From Omnitrophica bacterium RIFCSPLOWO2_01_FULL_45_10b (lineage in GTDB: Bacteria; Omnitrophota; Omnitrophia; Omnitrophales; Danuiimicrobiaceae), in NCBI GenBank assembly GCA_001804205.1, contig MHFM01000023.1:8637-17684 (forward strand): a stretch of 9,048 bases of DNA. The letters are read 5' to 3'. Under the pieces are notes generated by a model that saw only the letters and a program-made list of their open reading frames with translations, made no database searches and was not told the DNA's origin. A program made the position numbers and the translations under genes. Position 1 is the stretch's first letter, and each line of letters begins with the position of its first letter. This document shows, in pieces, positions 1 through 6,200 of this stretch.

Positions 1-210
1 ACGGATGAAGCCAGTGATTCTCAGGTGCAGTACCGCGTCCAGGGAACGACCACTTGGACGAACACAACGCTCAATACCTTACTCGTCACGAGCCATTCGG
101 TTGGCCTCACAGGACTGAATGCCAGCACGACTTATGAATACCGGGTGAAATCGAAGGATCAGGCAGGAAACCCAGCCCCTCCTCCTGTGATTTCAACCTT
201 TACAACTGCT
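1..210 (+). other. Fibronectin type III domain (N-terminal edge cut by window)
   Basis: Residues 1-70 show the FN3 strand pattern: VQYRVQGTTTWT, then the loop and strand SVGLTGLNASTTYEYRVKSKD, then DQAGNP and the closing strand VISTFTTA. The L-x-x-L-x-x-x-T-x-Y-x-Y-R-V core is the hallmark of the family. The first strand or so lies before base 1. In bacterial extracellular enzymes and adhesins, FN3 domains usually act as spacers next to carbohydrate-binding domains, which fits the domain that follows. A proline-rich linker (SPPSA, residues 71-75) separates the two. Confidence 0.85.
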
Positions 211-3200
211 TCACCTCCATCTGCTACGATGCCATTCCGGGAATCCTCCGGCCTTCTGGTCATTGAAGCTGAACATCCCCATGCGAATATTTCTCGGAGT
301 GGAAAAAGTTGGACAGCTCAAACAATTCAACCAGGTTTTGCCGGTGAAGGATATTTCTCGGCAGGTCCTGATACAAATGTTCTTCAGGAGACGGGTTATA
401 CAACTGTGAGCCCCGAACTCCAATACAAAATTGAAGTTCAAAATCCTGGAACCTATTATGTCTGGGTTCGCGGCTATGCTCAAGATATGTCAAGTGATTC
501 AGTGCATGTCGGTCTTGACGGTGTGGCCTTGGCTTCTTCGGACAAGATTAATAATTTTACAGTCGGAAGTTATTCATGGACAAAAAGCACGTGGGATTTA
601 GTGCCGGCAACAATCAATATCGCTACTGCCGGAGCTCATACGATTAATGTTTGGATGAGAGAAGACGGTTTCAAATTTGATAAGATTTTGCTGACGAAAG
701 ATCCTAACTTTGTGCCTTCGGGTTTTGGAGCCACAGAAAGCGCTCGTGTTCAGCAAGATACAATTCCGCCGACGATTGTTTTTACTTCTGCCGCCGAGAC
801 GAATGACATTGCCTATCATCTGGCTTACACAGTTGATGGCGCAGCCGTGGATGAACTTCGGATTCTTGAAAAAGAAGGGCCTAACGTATTAACTGTGACC
901 ACAGCTGATCAGGCCGGAAACCAAACCACCAAAACATTTACTGTAACGCTGAATGCAAGCTTGGAAGCTCCGAATAATAATGCGCCCGTTTTCGCGCTGA
1001 CCACTCAAAACGGTGAAGTCCTCAAGTATTTGGATCGCGAGCTTACGCAAGTGGAACTTACGGACGGCACCTTGCTGAATCATATTCAATTGGATGCCGC
1101 CGGAAATATCACCGATGGCGATTTACTTCTTTCCGACGGTGCCATTCAAGTGTTACGGGGCGGGGAAGTTCTGGGTTATCGCAAACCCGATGGAACCCAA
1201 GTTCTATTCCGCGCAGGCCAAGTTGAAAAGGTGATTTCCCCAAGTGGTCTTGAAACTTTGTACACGTATCTCAAAGATTCAAGCGGCCAAGTTCTTGAAA
1301 CTATGCTTGAGAACAGTCAATACAAAACCGTTTATGCAGCTGATGGCAAAATCAAATCAGCCCTAAATAAAACTACCGGCACTTTAATCACTTATCAAAG
1401 TGGACGGTTATATTCTGTCCAAAAATCAGACGGCCGAAAGGTAATTTATTCTGATGCGCTTCAAGGAAGCGAGCGAATCATTCAGCCGGCTATGTTTGTG
1501 ACTTCAGGCGGCGTAAGCCGTGCCTATGCCGGTTTGGTCGAAGAACTTGATGTCATTGAGTATGTCTTTTTGAAATATGACGCTACGACCTCCAATTTGA
1601 AGGAAGCACGTGCGAAGGATGCTCGTATCTTTACGTTTGAAAACGGCGTTCTTAAAACTCAGACGGATGCGGGTGGAGCATCGGTTTCGTTTGCATTCGA
1701 AGAAAGTACCTTCGCCAATATTCTTGTTTCCGAAGTGACTCAGAACGGTCTTAAGGCGAGCTATGATTCAAGCGGCAGGCTTATGCAAGTGGCGCTTGAC
1801 GGTACCATAGTTCATTACGCTGAGGGTTCCAATACGATCGAGTTTATCCAGAAGGCGGATGGCACGGAGATTTATGATTTAGTGTTTAATACGGCGGGCG
1901 AGGTTACCGGCGCCAAAATCGTGGATCCCGAAGGAAAGACATGGGTGTATGAAAATCTCAAGCTTGTTCAAGCCATTGAGCCGGACAATACCGAAATCTT
2001 TTTCAATTTTGACAAAGTAACGAAGATCATTACACCGGACGCGCTCACGTACCATTTCAATTACACGCCGATAGATATTGTGGCCACGCTCGATTCCTCC
2101 ATCCTACCGCCCGCAGGCAGCGTCGTTCGGATTGAATACGCCCAGGATTTGAGCCTTAAAAAATTGATCAAACAAAATAATGAAATCATCAGCTTCCTCG
2201 GCAATAAGCCCTTTCAAATCGAAACGCCGGGTGAAGAAATTAAAATCTATACGTATGAGCGCGACAACGCAGGAGAGATTTTATCGTCTAAAATCACGCA
2301 GGGCAATTTGGAAACATTCCTTGATGCAAATGAACAACCCATCCGCTCGTTCATTCACGCGACGGCTCAAAATCCCCATGAATTTGAAGTGTCTTACCGC
2401 TACGGAAAAATTCGTGAGATTAAAAAAGACAGCGTGCTTACCTTCAAGTATTCGTATGTGTTCGATACAAACGGAAACGAGCAAACCGTGATCGAGGATT
2501 TGGAAGAAATGGCGCTTAAAATTTATCAAGATGAGCTTCTCTTGACCTTGCTGGATCAAAATACATCCGTTCTTTCGTCTTATTCCTACTCGGAAGGCAA
2601 AGTTTCTCAGGTAAAGGTGAGCCGGCTTGGGCGCATTCTCCATACTTATCAATACGCTTATCAAGGAGAAAATACCGTTGTTACGGATGAAGTGGGTGCG
2701 ATTCGAACGTACGGCCAAAATCAAAAGTTAATATCTTTGGAACGGGACGGCGAAACATACGCCTACAATTACGCTTTAAATTCTGACGGCGCCGAAATTA
2801 TCGAAGAGCGTCTCGTCAAGCGAACGCTTTTAGACGGCTCAAACGTGGATTACGACGAATTTGGTCATCCCGTTATCGTTCACCTAACCGACGGTTCAAC
2901 GATTACAGAAATTACTCTCGATGAAAACCGGAAAATCGCAAAGGCAACCCTTACAGATCCATCGGGGATAAGACAAATTTTTAAGGAAGGCGAGCTCCTT
3001 GAAACCTTTTATCCTGATGGAACCCATGTCATTTATGAAAACGGCCGAATTTTAAAAGTTCAGGATTCCGAAGGCCGTGATTTGACCTATGGTTATGAAA
3101 ATGACGTCCACGGAAATATCGCCGCGGCTTGGATTCAAAACCAGGATTCAAAACTTTTTGATCGTCCCGCAGTGGATGGTTCGCACGAGTTCATTGATTC

Positions 3201-6200
3201 AAGCAATGGAGAACGTTTCATTGCTCCATATGGAGATATTCAGCTCGACACCGACCAGGCTAAATTTGGAAAGGCTTCAGTCCTTTTTGACGGAAACGGG
3301 GATTATTTAGCCAGCCCTGACAGTACCAATTTTGATCTGGACTCAGATGATTTCACCATCGATACGTGGGTGAAACTTGTAGAGCGGGACAGCTCCTACC
3401 ATATCATTGCCGAAAAGTTTACGGGAGGACAATCTGGTTACACCCTTTATACGTATGGAAACGGAAGCGTCTATTTTTATGTCGATAGCGGTACCGTTTT
3501 ACTTTCATCGGCCACAACTCTTTCCCTTAACGAATGGCATCACGTTGCTGTTGTGAGAAATCGGAGTTCATGGAAGCTTTTTATTGATGGAAAAACTGAA
3601 GCGGCTGCTACTTCCAATCATGTTGTTTCTTATCAGTCTACTTCATTTAAGATCGGTTCAAGAAATGGAACGGGCATCTGGTTCAAGGGCTGGATGGACG
3701 AGTTCCGATTTTCAAAAGGCATAGCTCGTTGGACCTCAGACTTTACACCATCCGCCGAAGAGGATGTCTCTGATCCTGATACCAAACTACTTCTTCGTTT
3801 TGATCAGGCAGAAAATCATAAGATTAAATATTCATCTAGCGGCGATTTGCTTGGAGTCAAGCTTCAGGGTGTCCCCGATGGAATTGATGGGTCGCGGGAT
3901 TTTATTGAATCCGTCAATAAAGGGTATTCCATCACAAATTATGGAAATGTTCAAATCGACACAGACAAAGCTAAATTTGGAAAGGCATCCGCTCTTTTTG
4001 ATGGAAGCGGAGATTATTTGGCCAGCCCTAGCAGCCCTGACTTTGATCTGGGGACAAGCGATTTTACCATTGAAACCTGGTTGAATCTCGCGTCCTTAAA
4101 CACGTATCAAATCATCGCTGAGAAATTCACCGGCTCTCAATCGGGATACACCTTCTACGTCGATCCGGCAGGGGAACTTACTTTTTATTTTGACGGCAAC
4201 AATTATTCGACGGTAAAAAAGCTCGCACCCGGCTCTTGGTATCATGTGGCCGCTGTCCGTAAGGGGAGTACCTTCCGGCTCTATATCGACGGCAATCAAG
4301 AAGCGACCATGACCACCACGGCCGCTATCTCTAACCAATCTTCAGATTTTAGGATTGGCTCACGAAACGGAAGCGGCATTTGGCTCAACGGCTCGATGGA
4401 TGAATTTCGTTTTAGCAAGGGAATTGCCCGTTGGACAGAAGATCATTTTGACGTTCCGACGGGTGAATACACAACGGATTCCTACACCAAACTGCTTCTT
4501 CATTTTGATGATGGAGTTGACGGGTCTCAGGATTTTGTAGATTCAAGCAATGGGGACCGTTTAATTCCACCCTATGGAGATGCCCAGCTCGACATAGATC
4601 AGGCCAAATTTGGAAAAGCTTCAGCTCGTTTTGACGGAAGCGGAGATTATTTGTCCGTTCCCTCCAGCCGGGAAGACGTCAGCTTCGGCACCGAGGACTT
4701 CACCACTGATTTCTGGTTTCAACGGGACCCGAACTCTTCTGATGCAAGTATTTGGAGAGTGCTTCTGGATGCCAGTGTTTATGCGGGCGGCGGATGGCAA
4801 ATCGCTTATGATAAAGCCTCTAACCAATTTCGGATTAATACGGGCGAAAGTACTGCAAATCCATACCATTACATTACCAGCCAAAACCTTAATAAAGGCG
4901 AGTGGTATCACTTGGCCTGGGCGCGTTCCGCTCAAACCTCCAAGATTTACTTAAACGGAACCCAGATCGACTCCTTTACCGACACCTTCAACTATCAGCC
5001 CACCAGGGACCTTGAGATCGGAGACTGGCTCCACACCTATAATTCAGGCCATTACGAATATTGGCATGGCGCAATCGATGAGGTCCGTATCTCCAAGGGC
5101 ATCGCCCGCTGGACAGGGGATCACTTTGATGTTCCAACCGGTGAACATACAACAGATGCTTATACCAAATTACTTCTCCATTTTGAAACAAAGGATCAAT
5201 CTTATTACACCTATACGCAAGGGCCAACAGACCAACGGTTTGTTGGCGACAAAGGTGCCTTTGTCTTCGATACGAACGGAAATTCTGTTTTAAATCCGGA
5301 TCCTACGATTGGAGAAAAACTCAAGCGGGAATTAAATCTTATGCGTGTTATTCCCGCTCAAGCGTATCAAAATGGATTCGAGGCCTTGCATCCAAAACTG
5401 GATAGCTGGTTTTACGCCGCTCGAGAAGCCGTTTTGGATTCCGCCTCGGTGGTATCGCAAGAATATTCCCAAAACGGAGTGCTTGAAACGCAATCAAAGG
5501 CCGATCGCACCGTTACGCTTTTTGAAAATAATAAGCCGAGCTTGGTTTTGGATGAAAAGGGGAATGTGCTCATTGAATATTCATACGATTCGGAAGGAAA
5601 TCCGATTCGGGTATTCCTAAAACACGCGCGTGATGCGCTGCCGGATGAAGTATCGCGAGCGAATGCGAGAGTGGAAGAGGAGCGCGCCAAAGCCCTTCTC
5701 CAAATTGCAGAGGCAAAAGAGCTCGCCTATCAAGAAATTAAATCCCAAGCAGATTCCGCAAGAAGTCAAGCCTACTCCCAAATTAACCAGATTCAAAATC
5801 AAATCAATCAAATTGAAGGCACGAAAGCCAAAGGAAGCAAAAACAAAAAGGCCAAGTCTAATGCCTTAGACCAAGGCCGCGATACTTTGAATCAGGCCTA
5901 CGGCCAGTTAGCCGAACTAAATCGCCAGGAAGCGGATGCGTACGCCCGCCTCGACCAGGAAGCGCAAGCCGCATCAGACAAAATCGAATCTGATGCCGCC
6001 GCCGCTTTTACCGAAATTTCGCGCCAGGAAGTCGAACTGAAAAAGGAAATCCTCAAGCAGGAAATCTCTCCCATTGTCTATCACTATTACCGAAAAATCT
6101 TAGGCCGTGATCCGTCTTCGAGTGATTACAATTATTGGGTTGCTCAAGTCAATTACGAGGCCAATCAGACCAATACACCGGCAGTGACACTCGCCGGTAC

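Larger units (their letters stand above)
3172..5184 (+). repeat. Three tandem lectin-module repeats at DNA level
   Basis: The three LamG modules share conserved DNA blocks. The AAATTTGGAAA block, the TTTTGA(C/T)GGAA(A/G)CGG block and the GATTATTT block occur around 3270, 3975 and 4610. A block ending in GC(C/T)CG(T/C)TGGACA/C lies near 3725, 4430 and 5105. The conserved start motif TKLL(L)(H/R)F appears at 3781, 4486 and 5164; the last is a stub of a fourth module that breaks off into YD-like sequence. Substitutions fall mostly at third positions, so the duplications are not very recent and selection has kept the protein. Confidence 0.8.

Noticed and set aside
1620..2160. Beta-propeller instead of YD repeats
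   Set aside because: Units are too short and irregular for propeller blades; the Y-x-x-x-G-x-hydrophobic hairpins with Lys/Asp turns fit YD-like repeats better, though divergence leaves some doubt.
2281..2724. 147-codon open frame on the minus strand
   Set aside because: It lies opposite the clear YD-repeat coding sequence, has no recognisable domain and a composition expected from the complement of the real frame.
3172..5184. CRISPR array or short tandem repeats
   Set aside because: The repeated blocks are parts of about 200-residue lectin modules with matching protein sequence and third-position changes, not short repeats with unique spacers.
5630..5869. Lys/Arg-rich plus-strand open frame overlapping the coiled coil
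   Set aside because: It is a shifted reading of the Gln/Lys/Glu-rich coiled-coil codons, without its own start signal or domain.
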